Shown here one piece after another: positions 11,246 through 21,998 of a DNA stretch of 64,000 nucleotides (position 1 is its first letter; each line of letters opens with the position of its first letter). Source of the stretch: Rhabdophis nuchalis (Eukaryota; Chordata; Lepidosauria; Squamata; Natricidae); contig CM077646.1 in assembly GCA_039707465.1 (NCBI GenBank), positions 84,339,215-84,403,214 on the forward strand, given 5' to 3'. Position numbers and translations under genes: made by a program. The notes under the pieces are model-generated. The model saw nothing but the letters and a program-made list of their open reading frames with translations, did not search any database and was not told the DNA's origin.

Positions 11246-12029
11246 TTTTGTTTAAAGTCAAATTATGGATTTCTCTTCCATGAATTAAAGAAGGTGGCCA
11301 CCTGTGGTAGACATTTATTCAGACAGCAAAAATGTTTTACAGTGTCTTGCTTTCTAAAATAGCCACAGAAAATAGAATCCTTAATTACTTCATACATATT
11401 TTATGATTAATGACAGAAATACGTGCAGTTCTGTGAGAATAAACTCTGCTGAACTTTATGGAGCTTATTTCTGAGTGAATATGTAGTGGACAAAACCAGA
11501 AGTGTGGTTCTGATTAAGCCAGTCCAATTTTGTTAACATCCCAAAAATACAACTCTAGGGGAATCAGAATAGTGCAGCAGAGTGTAAATCAGAATAGTGC
11601 AACAGAGAGAAGATTTTTTGCTTTAAGCTTTTGGCTCTCCAGAGGTTTGACCGTGGGAACCATCCTGTCAGCTACTATCTACTCACCTTATCCCAAGAAT
11701 GTATATGGATCTACACATCTGTTGAGAAGTTTTCCCATGAATTTAATGAGATTTATTTCATTTATATTGACAGAGAAGAAAATATCCAAGAGTTACCATT
11801 GTATTGTGAGGATACTTCCAAATAATATGTCTGGTTCTCATACTGGGAGTTGAACCTGGGCCGCCTGGGTGAAAACCAGGAACGTAAAAGTGGATAGGTT
11901 AGTAAAGCAATTCCATGATAAGTTTCCTGATAAGCCAAAGTCCCCTGGAGAGAGGAAAGGTAGTTAATGCTGATATGTTTACCCCTACATTATTCTCTTT
12001 TCAGGAAATGTTTTTCTTCTGAGGAGAGG
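11246..12029. other. No recognised feature
   Basis: A 107-codon frame at 11530-11853 on the plus strand overlaps another at 11631-11825 in a second frame. Neither product shows a domain that I recognise. A short imperfect repeat (AATCAGAATAGTGCA) occurs twice near 11563 and 11588. Confidence 0.4.
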
Positions 12030-12033
12030 CTGC

Positions 12034-12440
12034 CTGTCAGGCCTGCAGCCATGTTCCTTTTGGATCTTTGGCCTGCCACATTTCTATCTCCTATGCTGTT
12101 TCTATAGTGGGGAAATGGGAGGGGGATAGTGAGGAGTAGGATGTGATGTAACCAAAATTAAATTCCTTTTAGTTTGCCAAGGGCACCCTTTGTCTTGTTA
12201 CCTCTGCACCTGACTGGAAATGGATGGGTGGAACTGCCAGCATGACAGTGGAAGATTGGACCATGTGATGGACTTGTGGGCGTGGGGGGAAGATCTTGAA
12301 CTTTCAACTGGGTGGGGAAAACCGGGAAGCTTTCAGATTCGGGTTTTCCCAGATGTGCCAACATGGCTCTCTTAATAAATTGGAAACTTGAGCAATACTT
12401 TGCCTTGGATTCGGTGTCTCCTTAGGCTGGAGATTATGCT
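12034..12440 (+). mobile_element. Possible solo-LTR-like sequence
   Basis: The block differs from its surroundings: a TGTCAGG start near 12034, a GC-richer body, then CTCTTAATAAATTGG followed within 50 bp by a T/C/G-rich segment. This order resembles the U3, polyadenylation signal and U5 layout of retroviral or other LTRs. I cannot define the 3' end or a target duplication, and no internal coding sequence is adjacent. It could equally be ordinary sequence with an AATAAA. Confidence 0.22.
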
Positions 12441-14342
12441 TCTGGTGGCTTTTGGAGTGAATAATCATTCTCTTCCAGTATTTGCTAAAAATTCATTTCC
12501 CACTGTTTGCCCATATTTCCTAAGGAATGCTTTTTGGCCTGTGTAACTTATGTTCCATCCATTCAAAGGATAAACCAGTCCATTTTAATGTCTCCTCTCA
12601 TTTTCTAACTGTTCATGGACACAATACAGCTCTTGAGCTGTTGAGATTTGGAAGTATTCATTTCTCAATGCCTTGTTCAGCAATTATTCAAAGTTACGGT
12701 GAAAAAAAAAACTTTACAGCTATCACCTTCACAGTTGACAGTCACATAATCACCATCACAGTCTGTTTGTGCGTGGTCTATTATTTTTCTTTACTTTTTT
12801 TTTCTTGCCTTGCAGAACAGACAGATTGGAGAGGGAGAGAGATTACCAAGAGACTAAACAGGGGAATACACATGTGTATAACCAAGCAAACAGCTGGAAT
12901 ATTCTCATTGTGGGATTATTTGGCTCTTTTATAATCCCTTCCTCTCCAATGAATGTTAATTTCCTTCTTTTTAATCATTCTAGTATCAGGATGAGCATTC
13001 CAAAGGGTGGGAGAGTGGAGGAAAGGAAAGAAAAAGAAAGTTTTCCACTTAGAGACTACTTTGCTTAATAATAGAATTGTTGGTCACAGTTGTGATCCTA
13101 AATCTGGACCTCTTGCACCATTTTAAATTCATTTTTATATGCATGTATGAAGTGAGGGTGATTATTTAAAATTATTACCTTTTTAAATAAGTCTGCTGAA
13201 CAGATCCTGTTTTAATAAACACGTTTATGAACTGACTAATGTTGCTTTTTTTTCTGATCAATTTTGCAGCCCAACTGTGAAACTTGCCCACTTTTCCCTA
13301 TCTTTTTTTAACCTTCCCTCTGGATTTTTCTACCATATATAACCTTAAAAATCACACTGGCAAACTGCAGGCAACACAGAGTGAATTTTCAGGTAGTGTT
13401 GTTTGCTATGTTCCAGATTTTTACCGCACATATTGGTAACTTTCACATTCCTATACTAATGCCTTCAATACTGTATTTTGGCATTGTCAGTATATATATT
13501 AAATACTTATATTTCTCCCATCCCCATTCATATTATGTATTTTAATAGAAATATCAAAACATTTCAATTGCAATTTTAAAAAGTGTAAACTTGTGGTTTT
13601 AAAACATTGGAGCTGCCCTGGGAAAACTGTTTTCAAGAATGCAGGTGCTTTTTTTTTTTTTTTTTAAATACATATGAAAATTTATTTTTGATCCCCCCCC
13701 CCCCCCCAAAAAAAAACCTCTAGTCACTTGCACACAAGGCCTTTGGCGGAATGGGCTCCAGACCTTTGTGTTCTCTGACTGTTTGTGTTTGTCCACTTAA
13801 GTTGATTTATTTGACTCATCTGTGGCATCTGGTAGGTGCAAACTTGCAAAAAAGAAAAGGTGGGGGGATTTTTCCACTTGCCACAATTAAGTCCTGCTAA
13901 GATTGCAGGCAATCTCTTTTCCCTCTGGCAGGCTGTATGTATCACCCACTTCCTGGTTTCAAGGCTTCAGCGGATCCTTCTGCTCACAGCTCTTTAGAGG
14001 GGAAAAGGTGTCTTGATGGCGACAGAGGTCCCTCATCATGGCAACTTCTTTGATTTGATTTATTTATGTATCTAAATAGACATCCAACCACATGCCATCC
14101 AGCTGATTCTCCTTTAATATGCAGCCTGTATTGATATGGGTTATTTGGGTGGATGGTTTCATAATACTTGAACTCCCCTCTCTTATGCTGTGCAGAGGAT
14201 TTACATTGTATTGTTATTAGTGTTATTATGTTTTGTTTTGTTTTTCTGAGAGCTGACTGCAAAACACCAGGCTGTTGCTTGCATTTCTTCAGAGCAGGAC
14301 TGACAAACACATGTCACATTGTCGTCACTTGATGTATTGTGA
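12441..14342. other. No recognised gene; homopolymer cluster at 13649-13716
   Basis: It includes a T17 run (13649-13665), a C15 run (13693-13707) and an A9 run directly after. Open frames of 135 codons (12527-12934, plus) and 108 codons (13984-14310, minus) are the longest, but neither shows a domain, a convincing start context or splice partners that I can identify. Confidence 0.4.
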
Positions 14343-15098
14343 TTTTACCAGGTTCGCCTGGTTCGCCAATTGCGCCCCCTATTGGATCGGGACGCCCTTC
14401 GCACAGTCACTCATGCTCTCGTGACATCTCGACTGGACTATTGTAACTCTCTCTACATGGGGCTCCCCTTGAGGTGCACCCGGAGGCTTCAGTTAGTTCA
14501 GAATGCAGCCGCGCGAGCAATTATGGGAACCACCAGGTTCACCCACGTTACACCGCTCTTGCGCGAGCTGCACTGGCTACCTGTCGTCTTCCGGGTGCGC
14601 TTCAAGGTATTAATCATCATCTTTAAAGCGCTTCATGGCTCGGGACCTAGCTACCTGCGGGATTGGATCCTGCCTCATACATCCTCACGGCCGATTCGCT
14701 CCCACAGAGAGGGACTGCTCCGGGTGCCGTCCACTAGACTTTGTCAGCGGGCGACGCACAGGAAGGGCTCTCTCTGTGGCGGGCCCGGCCCTCTGGAACG
14801 ACCTTCCCCCCGATATTAGAACGACCACGGACCTCCGCTCCTTCCGCCTGAAATTGAAGACTCATCTTTTCCGCCTGGCCGGCCTAGGGTAGTCTCTCTG
14901 TCTATGGGTTTTTTAAATGTATACTATATTTATTGGGTATTTTTATTTAATGGGATTTTAGCACAGGATTGATTGAGTTTAATCTGTTTTAATTTGTATG
15001 TATTTTGTATATTTTTCGCTTTTAATTTCCCTGTGCACCGCCCCGAGTCCCTGTGGGGAGAGGGTGCGGTCAATAAATTCAACTTATTATTATACAAC
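14343..15098 (+). mobile_element. L2-type LINE, 5'-truncated 3' part
   Basis: The copy starts within the RT C-terminal region and runs to the terminal phrase CGCCCCGAGTCCCTGTGGGGAGAGG, CAATAAATTCAACTTATTATTAT. It contains the C-terminal LINE domain and a 3' UTR of about 200 bp. It faces the minus-strand L2 at 15100-17722 tail to tail, and bases 14343-14900 can pair with 15183-15740. No target duplication is visible. Confidence 0.93.
14370..14892 (+). pseudogene. L2-type LINE ORF2 C-terminus, one frameshift
   Basis: The first frame (14370-14819) reads [51 protein letters not shown] and HVTPLLRELHWLPVVFRVRF, all hallmarks of the conserved region that follows the RT in L2-type LINEs. Near 14755 the reading frame shifts, and the second frame (to 14892) continues ALSVAGPALWNDLPPDI and ends with RLAGLG then a stop. 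The break comes from a small indel in the RATHRKG segment; other copies read RATPRGRA there. No RT catalytic block is present, so this piece cannot act alone. Confidence 0.9.
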
Positions 15099-15099
15099 A

Positions 15100-17722
15100 T
15101 TTCATATTAAAAATAAATTAAACGATACCTGTGCTAAAATATCCATTAAAACTCCCCAATAAACCCAAAAACAGAGGAGTAACTATCCCAGGCCGGCAAG
15201 GCAGAAGAAGTGTGTTTTTAGTTTAAGACGGAAGGAGCGGAGGTCCGTGGTGGTCCTAATGTCGGGGGGGAGGTCGTTCCAGAGGGCTGGGCCCGCCACA
15301 GAGAGAGCCCTTCCCCTGGGTGTCGCCCGCTGACAGAGTCTAGTGGACGGCACCCGGAGAAGTCCCTCTCTGTGGGAGCGAATCGGCCGTGAGGATGTAT
15401 GAGGCAGGATCCGATCCCGCAGATAGCTAGGTCCCGAGCCATGGAGCGCTTTAAAGATGATAATTAATACCTTGAAGCGCACCCGGAAGACAACAGGCAG
15501 CCAGTGCAGCTCGCGCAAGAGCGGTGTTACATGGGTATACCTTGTGGTACCCATAATTGCTCACGCGGCTGCGTTCTGGACTAGCTGAAGTCTCCGGGTG
15601 CACCTCAAGGGAAGCCCCATGTAGAGAGAGTTACAATAGTCCAGTCGGGATGTCACAAGCGCGTGAGTGACTGTGCGAAGGGCGTCCCGATCCAATAGGG
15701 GGCGCAATTGGCAAACCAGGCGAACCTGGTAAAACGCCCTCCTGGCCACGGCTGTCACTTGATCTTCCATGGACAGCCGGGTATCCAGGAGGACACCCAA
15801 ATTGCGCGCCCCATCCACAGGGGCAAGATGTTCGCCCCCTATGGCCAGCGTTGGAGTGAGCTGGTTGAAACGGGCAGCCGGAAACCACAGCCACTCGGTC
15901 TTGGTCGGGTTGAGCCTGAGTCCGTTACTTCCCATCCAGATCCGCACGGCTTCCAGGCACTGGCACATCACCGCTACGGCATCATTGGGGTGGTTTGGGG
16001 TAGATATATACAGCTGGGTGTCGTCAGCATAAAGGTGGTACTCTACCCCAAAACCACGGATGATCTCACCCAGCGGCTTCATATATGCATTAAACAGGAG
16101 AGGGGTCTCGGAGTCGACCTCTGCTCTCCTGCCAACACAAATTGCGATGGAGGTAGGAGGAGGTAGGAGGAGAACCACCGCAAAACGGTGCCTCCCACCC
16201 CCAACCCCCCCAGCCGATGCAATAGGATACCATGGTCGATGGTATCGAAAGCCGCCAAGAGGTCTAATAGGACCAGGATGGAGGAACACCCCCCATCTCT
16301 GGCCCTCCAGAGATCATCCACCAATGCGACCAATGCCGTCTCGGTGCTATGCCCGGGCCGAAAGCCGGACTGGCGCGGGTCTAGATAATCAACTTCCTCC
16401 AGGTGATGGGGAAACTGTTGTGCCACCACACTCTCAACAACCTTCGCCAAAAAGGGAAGGTTGGAGACTGGACGATAGTTATTTAATAGAGCTGGATCCA
16501 AAGAGGGCTTCTTAAGGAGGGGCCTCACCATCGCTTCTTTTAGGGAAGCAGGCAAGGAACCCTCACTTAAGGATGCGTTGACAACCTCTTGGAGCCAGCC
16601 TCGTGTCACCTCCCAGGATGCCAGTACAAGCCAGGAGGGACACGGGTCCAATAAACATGTGGTGGCTCGCAGTCGCCCACGTAACCTGTCCATATCCTCG
16701 GAAGTAACGGAGTCAAACTCCTCCCAAACAAGATCTGTCTCGTGGCATCCCACTGGGCCATGAACGGGGGCTAACTCGTTCTGTATCTGATCGATTTTCT
16801 CCTGCAGAAAAATCACAAATTCCTCTGCTCTACCCTGTAACGGGGCTTCCCGCACCCTCTGTTGAAGGAGGGAGCGGGTCACCCTAAACAGGGCGGCAGG
16901 GCGGTTGTCTGCGGATGCTATGAGAGTAGCACAATGATGGCGTTTGGCCACTCTCAGCGCCACAATGTAAGTCCGTAAATGGGCTCTTACCTGTGTCCGG
17001 TCAGATTCAGAACGGGTAGACCTCCATCTTCCCTCTAGGCATCTCTTGCGGCGTTTCATCACCCGTAGCTCCTCGGTAAACCAAGGAGCCAGGGTGTTTC
17101 GGCGCCGCAAGAGAGGCCGCAAGGGCGCGACCCGATCCAGGGCTCCCGTGGTCGCAATATTCCATGCGGCCACGAGGTCCTCCATCGGGGCGCGGGTCAG
17201 GGGTACAGGAACTGGCCCAAGCGCCGTTTGGAACCCATCCGGGTCCATCAGGCGCCTGGGGCGGAACCAGATTGGTGACTCAGGTTCCGCCTCCCCGCGG
17301 AGGGGAGCAGCGGTCGGAAAGTCGAGCCGGAGAAGTGAATGGTCTGACCACGACAAGGGTGTGATGACTATATCCCCTATACCCAGATCACTCTTCCATT
17401 GGCCTGAGACAAAGATGAGATCCGGTGTATGTCCACCCTCATGAGTGGGGCCTTGAATTAGTTGGGTCAGGTCCATGGCCGTCATGGAAGCCTTGAACTC
17501 CCGAGCTACCTCGGATGATTCGCCCACCGATTGCAGATTAAAGTCCCCCATGACTAAAAGTCTGGGGGTCTCAACTGCCACCGTAGCGATCACCTCCAGG
17601 AGCTCGGGTAGGGCTGCTGCTACATAGCGGGGAGCCAGGTATACAACCAGCAAGCCCAACTGCCTCCCTAGGCCCCACTTCACACAGAGGGACTCACAAC
17701 CGGTGGTCTGTGGCACAAACTT
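15100..17722 (-). mobile_element. L2-type LINE, 2.6 kb, 5'-truncated in the endonuclease
   Basis: The longest retrotransposon copy in the window. Reading on the minus strand it holds the C-terminal half of the endonuclease, the RT and the C-terminal domain, then most of the 3' UTR. About 90 bp of the 3' end, including the terminal phrase and tail seen in other copies, is missing at the junction with the plus-strand L2. The 5' end joins a Tigger-like MITE fragment at about 17721. Codon use is far more GC-rich than in the surrounding AT-rich DNA. Confidence 0.95.
15183..17716 (-). pseudogene. L2-type LINE ORF2: endonuclease (partial), RT and C-terminal domain, two breaks
   Basis: Frame one (17716-16079, 545 aa) shows endonuclease motifs GDFN (about residue 57) and WSDHSLLRLDF (about 122), then RT blocks NNYRPVSNLPFLAKVVE, DPRQSGFRPGHSTETALV and [16 protein letters not shown], where the catalytic Asp sits. 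It ends at PRPLSC plus four residues. Frame two (to 15561) resumes at [12 protein letters not shown] and has the second catalytic motif YADDTQLYI. The usual GVPQG block between them is absent: a non-multiple-of-three deletion, apparently between short CTCCTG direct repeats. Frame two stops after QNAAA, where other copies read Arg; CGA to TGA at a CpG explains it. Frame three (15554-15183) completes the C-terminus to CLAGLG. The element is dead. RT and endonuclease functions are family knowledge. Confidence 0.93.
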
Positions 17723-17851
17723 AACAACTGCAGTGATTCACGTAACAACTGTGGAAGGATTGTAAAATGGGGCAAGGCTCTCTTAACAAATGTCTCACTT
17801 AGCAACAGAAATGTTGGTTTCAACTATGATCGTAAACTGAGGATTACCTGG
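17721..17851 (+). mobile_element. Tigger-like MITE, 3' half
   Basis: The phrases CTTAACAACTGCAGTGATTC, TGTCTCACTTAGCAACAGAAAT and GATCGTAAACTGAGGATTACCTG match the 3' half of the full element at 21999-22395. The 5' half is missing; the L2 5' end lies at the break. This type has TIRs resembling the inverse of GTCGTAAGTTGAGGACTACCT and TA target sites, as in Tigger/pogo-like MITEs; that class call is from memory. Confidence 0.7.
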
Positions 17852-18154
17852 ATTTTGTTCCTTCAGGATCTACTGTAACTCGATCTAATTCAGTATTATT
17901 ATTATTATTATTATTCTGTGGTTAATCTTTGGTGAGATTCACAGCCTTTGGGGCTGGTTGGTAGCTCAACAGCTCGAGTCCTAACCAAGGACCTAGGAAC
18001 TGTTAAGGTAATGTCAGAGGATATAAGCTGTTCCAAGTAGGGTGGTTTTTTGTAGAGTCAGAATGTTCAAGTCCGGTAAATTTAGATTTTCCAAATAGCG
18101 AGGTATCCCTTTAGGTATTGCTTCAAGGGATCCAATTACAATTGGGACAACACA

Positions 18155-18724
18155 CTATTTCTTTTTCCACAGTTGCTCACCTTCAATTTGCAAGTCCCGG
18201 TACTTTGTGATTTTTTCTTGCTGCTTATTTTCAATTTGTGCATCACCAGGTATTGCAATGTCAATGAACCATACTTTTTTCTTTTCAACTATTGTTATGT
18301 CAGGTGTGTTGTAGGACAAGTGCCTGTCAGTCTGAATTCTGAAGTCCCAAAAAATCTTGACTTTCTCATTCTCTAAAACTTTCTCAACCTGATGTTCCCA
18401 GTGGTTTTTCCTGTACTCAAATCCAAACTTCTGGCACAATTTCCAGTGAATGATCTTAGCAATGCGGTCATGGCATTGTAGGTAGTCAGTTTGTGAAATT
18501 TTGCTGTACCCACTGATCAGGTGGTCAACTGTCTCATCTTTCTCATTACAGAGGAGACATTTGCTGTTAGTGGTAACTTGTTGAATTTTTCCCTTCATGC
18601 AGTTTGTGGCTAAGGCTTGTTCTTGAGCTGCCAAAATAAAGCCTTCTGTTTCTTTTTTCAGTACTCCTGATCTTAACCAGTTCCAAATTAATTTTTGATC
18701 AGCTTTGCCTTCAATACTTTTCAA
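18155..18724 (-). pseudogene. R4-type LINE C-terminus: zinc knuckle and restriction-like endonuclease
   Basis: A 189-codon open frame. An amphipathic segment (residues 15-40, WLRSGVLKKETEGFILAAQEQ) precedes a CCHC-like knuckle, CLLCNEKDETVDHLISG; the usual last Cys reads Tyr (GYSK). An HDRIAKIIHWKLC block follows. The endonuclease motif reads WDFRIQTD, then PDITIVEKKKVWFIDIAIPGD near residues 140-161, which fits the PD...D arrangement of LINE restriction-like endonucleases, and then EKITKYRDLQIEGE. Upstream coding continues in another frame (18977-18759). The open length with a mutated knuckle suggests a fairly recent but probably inactive copy. Confidence 0.82.
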
Positions 18725-18758
18725 GTATTAGCCATGCATAGTTTTGCTTTTCCAATTT

Positions 18759-18977
18759 TCAGCTAGCTCGCTTCTCAATTACTTCCTTCTTATATTCAGC
18801 TTTTGACTTAGTTGTCTTTAAAAGGCCTCCTTTATTTACTTCCTTAATCATTGGTTCTTCACTTTTCTCTAGCAAGAGACCTACAGGTTTGTCACCGGCT
18901 TTTAATGTTTGTTTAAAAATAAGCGCTGATGTATTCACTGAGATTTCTCTATGCTGTGCAAAGAATACCTTGGGCAA
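18759..18977 (-). pseudogene. R4-type LINE, segment upstream of the zinc knuckle
   Basis: A 72-codon frame with KPVGLLLEKSEEPMIKEVNK and LLKTTKSKAEYKKEVIEKRAS. It leads towards the 18724-18155 frame with a short out-of-frame gap. In R4-type elements a basic, helical linker of this kind lies between RT and the knuckle. The assignment rests mainly on position and continuity. Confidence 0.55.
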
Positions 18978-19267
18978 AGTGTTTTTGTTACCTGGAAAGG
19001 AAAAAAAGGAAAATCCCTCGATAGCTCATTTACCTTCCTTAGGGACATTGCATGTCATCCAATCTTACTTGCACAGTTTCCTCTAAAATAATGTCTTGCT
19101 ATTCTGTTCTTAATCTACTTACGTAATCTTAATCTTTTGCATTTTAAAAAAAAGGGACAGATCTGGATGCATACAGAAACTACAAATGAACACCCCCCCC
19201 CCCTTCCTCGACATGCTCCCATCACAAATACATTAGCAGAGAATTGGGGGCTTTTACTTCCTTCTCA

Positions 19268-19613
19268 AAGGGTTTCGGTAGCTCAGTGGCTAAGACGCTG
19301 AGCTTGTCAATCAGAAAGGTTGGCAGTTCGGTGGTTCGAATCCACCTGCGTAACGGAGGGAACTTGTCCCAGCTTCTGTCAACCAAGCAGTTTGAAAGCA
19401 CATAAAAAATGCAAATAGAAAAATAGGAACCACCTTTGGTGGGAAGGTAACAGCATTCCGTGCACCTTCAGCATTTAGTCATGCCAGCCACATGACCATG
19501 GAGACATCTTCAGACACCACTGGCTCTTTGGCTTTGAAACGGAGATGAGCACACACACACACACCCTTAGAGTCAGGAACGACTAACACATATGTGCGAG
19601 CAGAACCTTTACC
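19268..19613 (+). mobile_element. tRNA-derived SINE with perfect 14-bp TSD
   Basis: The head carries a pol III A box (GTAGCTCAGTGGCTAAG) and B box (GGTTCGAATCC). The body includes GGTGGGAAGGTAACAGCATTCCGTG, CATGCCAGCCACATGACCATGG and GGCTTTGAAACGGAGATGAGC. It ends AGAACCTTTACC. The flanks ttacttccttctca at 19254-19267 and 19614-19627 are identical. An AC microsatellite sits inside at about 19551-19564. This family is distinct from the Sauria-type SINEs here and lacks their tail. The tRNA part is not a functional tRNA. Confidence 0.9.
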
Positions 19614-19627
19614 TTACTTCCTTCTCA

Positions 19628-20042
19628 GATCACTGAACTTCTGTTGCAGCCTCCTACTACATCTTTCCTGGCCTTTAAAAGGCCTTTCCTCACCTACCTA
19701 CACTGATTGCTCAGGAAAGAAAAGTTATTTAATCCATAATAAAACACTATCTACAGACTCACAAATGTCATCATGCCTTTGTTTGAATACATCAAATTGG
19801 CATAAAAGGACTTGCAAGGTGTGAGATTCTTCAGAAACTTTTGACTAGATTGTCCAAAATGAGAAGAACAAGGAAGAAGCAGGTTAAGTCCAAAATCTAT
19901 ATGCAATTGGGAAGTTGCATGATGAAAAGTGCCAGAGATGCACTGAGTTGATCAACAGGGGCCAAGTCCACTCCCTGACCAGATCTAAAGCCACAACTGG
20001 TGACTGATAGATTAATCTCAGGATAAAGGCTACAGCTGGATC
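19628..20042. other. No recognised feature
   Basis: A 76-codon open frame beginning inside the SINE runs into this sequence and is a chance reading. Nothing else is supportable. Confidence 0.4.
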
Positions 20043-20050
20043 TGTTAGAT

Positions 20051-20276
20051 CAGGGGTAGTCAACCTTTTTATACCTACCGCCCACTTTTGTATCTCTGTT
20101 AGTAATAAAATTTTCTAACCGTCCATCGGTTCCACAGTAATGGTGATTTATAAAGTAGGGAAGTCAATTACATTATAAAAAGGAAAGTGCTTCAGTTTCA
20201 GATAAAACCCCTACCGCCCACCATGAAAGCTGGAATGCCCACTGGTGGGCAGTAGGGACCAGGTTGACTACCACTG
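20051..20276. mobile_element. hAT MITE (TAGTCAACCT family), perfect 8-bp TSD
   Basis: A 226-bp element with termini CAGGGGTAGTCAACCT and AGGTTGACTACCACTG, inverted copies of each other. It is flanked by tgttagat on both sides (20043-20050, 20277-20284). The subterminal phrase TACCGCCCAC occurs in direct orientation near both ends. It is non-coding. The TSD has central TA, as in Buster-type hAT elements. Confidence 0.88.
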
Positions 20277-20284
20277 TGTTAGAT

Positions 20285-21998
20285 GTTGCAGATATTAATC
20301 GCAGTGGCTGAAATTATGAAACTTAAAGGCTTGCTGTAGCTCAGTTCAATTTATAGAAAACAAAGAGGTGAGATGTTAGAATAAGATTTAAAGGGAGAAT
20401 TGGATCCTGAAGGATCACCTGATCAGCCTCTGAATCCACAATAAAAGAGTATTGTTGCCTACATGCCTGATTTTTATGTGTTTTTATTTCAATACATTCC
20501 ATAGCTCTTCTTTGTGATATACCTTGAATTTTTATAAGGGAGTTTATGAATATTTTAAATAAATGCGTGGGTGGGGGTGGAAGGTCACAGTGTTAATCTA
20601 TTTTGATGCAGTGTAGGTTTAACTGTCTTGCAGAGGAACAGATGTTCCAGGGGGAAGAGGGCTAGGCATTCTGAAAGTTTCATGGTAGCTTATGGTGGCT
20701 TAAAATGTGGCCTCAGCCTCTTTCAAATGACAATTCCTTTAAAACTGCAACTTTTTTTTTTTTAGCAACCAGTGTTTCTAGTGAATGACTGGCTCATTTT
20801 CTGTAAAGAAATATATCCTTTAGACTGGAGTCACTGTCTCCACTTGATATTTTATGCAGTATTTAAATGTATGTATACAGTCAGGATTTAGAGTAAAGAC
20901 TCTCTGTGACTATTTCCTTCCATTTATTCAAATGTATTCCTTTCAGATACACTTGTCCTTACATCTCTGAGAGTCTTCAAAGTACAACGAAATGAAAGAT
21001 GGTGCCAAGTTGTTGTTTTTAATCTGTGCATGGCATTGCTGCTGCAATTTAAAATTTGGCTATAAATTTTAAATCCATGATGTAAAATTTATATGCATGA
21101 ATTACCAACCTTTGTGATGATTCAGTAACTACTGCAATATGCTTGGCATTTTTGAGAGAGATATGAATAATGGCTTTCAGAGCTGAAGAGTCCTCTGGTG
21201 TGTATTTAACCTCGAGACTATTACCATTTTCCTCTGCAGCCAAATGAATGTGATAGAAAAACATTTACAGTTGCACAAGGATCCATCTTCTGTGTGTCAT
21301 AGGAATATTACTGAAACATGCCTTTGATTTATGCAGATATGCTCTAGTAAAAGATACATTTTCAATTAGCAGTTGGGATTTAGAATGGTACATACTGAAT
21401 GAAACAGACCTTGATCATAATCTGGTTTATTAAGACATATCTGTGGTTCAACACCATTGAATAAAATTCAATAGCTGATGTATTGAATTGAGTTGCTGAT
21501 GTGCCAGAGAAAAAGACACTGTTTGATGCATTGCACCAATATCAAGGCCTGATTAATAGCACTGTCAGGTGCAATAAAATTTCAAATGATATGCCTATTT
21601 TGAAAAGTAAACACCTAAACGATAATCTAATTCAGTAGTTAATTATGTGTCTGCTTTAATAGCTAATGTATCAAAGACAGCACTTAGATTATTTGTAGTT
21701 ATGTAGTTATTTATACAATCATTTTAGGATCTAGCATACTTAGGATCCTATTGTGCTGTTTCCTCTTTTGGAAATGAAAGAAAGATCAGAGGCGGATATC
21801 TTTAATGGACCCAGGAGTCAATAAAAAAGACAAAATAGCTCCAGGGCAATTCTGGACCCAGCCAGAAAAATATTCCAGTGCTTGCTCAAAAAGAGAATTA
21901 GGAAGCAGACATTTGTAGGAGGTGGCTACAATAGTGAATTGGGAAAATAAAATTTTACTCACTAGTCCAATAATTATATATTTATTTCTTGAATGGAG
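20285..21998. other. No recognised feature
   Basis: AT-rich sequence without a nameable repeat. The minus-strand frame at 21049-21264 and others are short and unsupported. Confidence 0.45.

Larger units (their letters stand above)
17895..18985 (-). mobile_element. R4-type LINE, 3' part with (ATT)n tail
   Basis: Minus-strand order: a region before the zinc knuckle (18977-18725), the C-terminal domain (18724-18155), a 3' UTR of about 240 bp with the phrase CCTAGGTCCTTGGTTAGGACT, and an AAT trinucleotide tail at 17895-17919. R4/Dong-clade LINEs use a restriction-like endonuclease instead of the APE type. They occur in squamates. The copy is 5'-truncated and lacks the RT catalytic core. Confidence 0.8.

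Noticed and set aside
12527..12934. A 135-codon frame as a host exon
   Set aside because: It has a hydrophobic, low-complexity product, no recognisable domain, and an overlapping open frame at 12769-13068.
19268..19360. Functional tRNA gene
   Set aside because: A and B boxes are present, but the sequence continues into a SINE body and has a perfect retrotransposition TSD; the cloverleaf is not completed.
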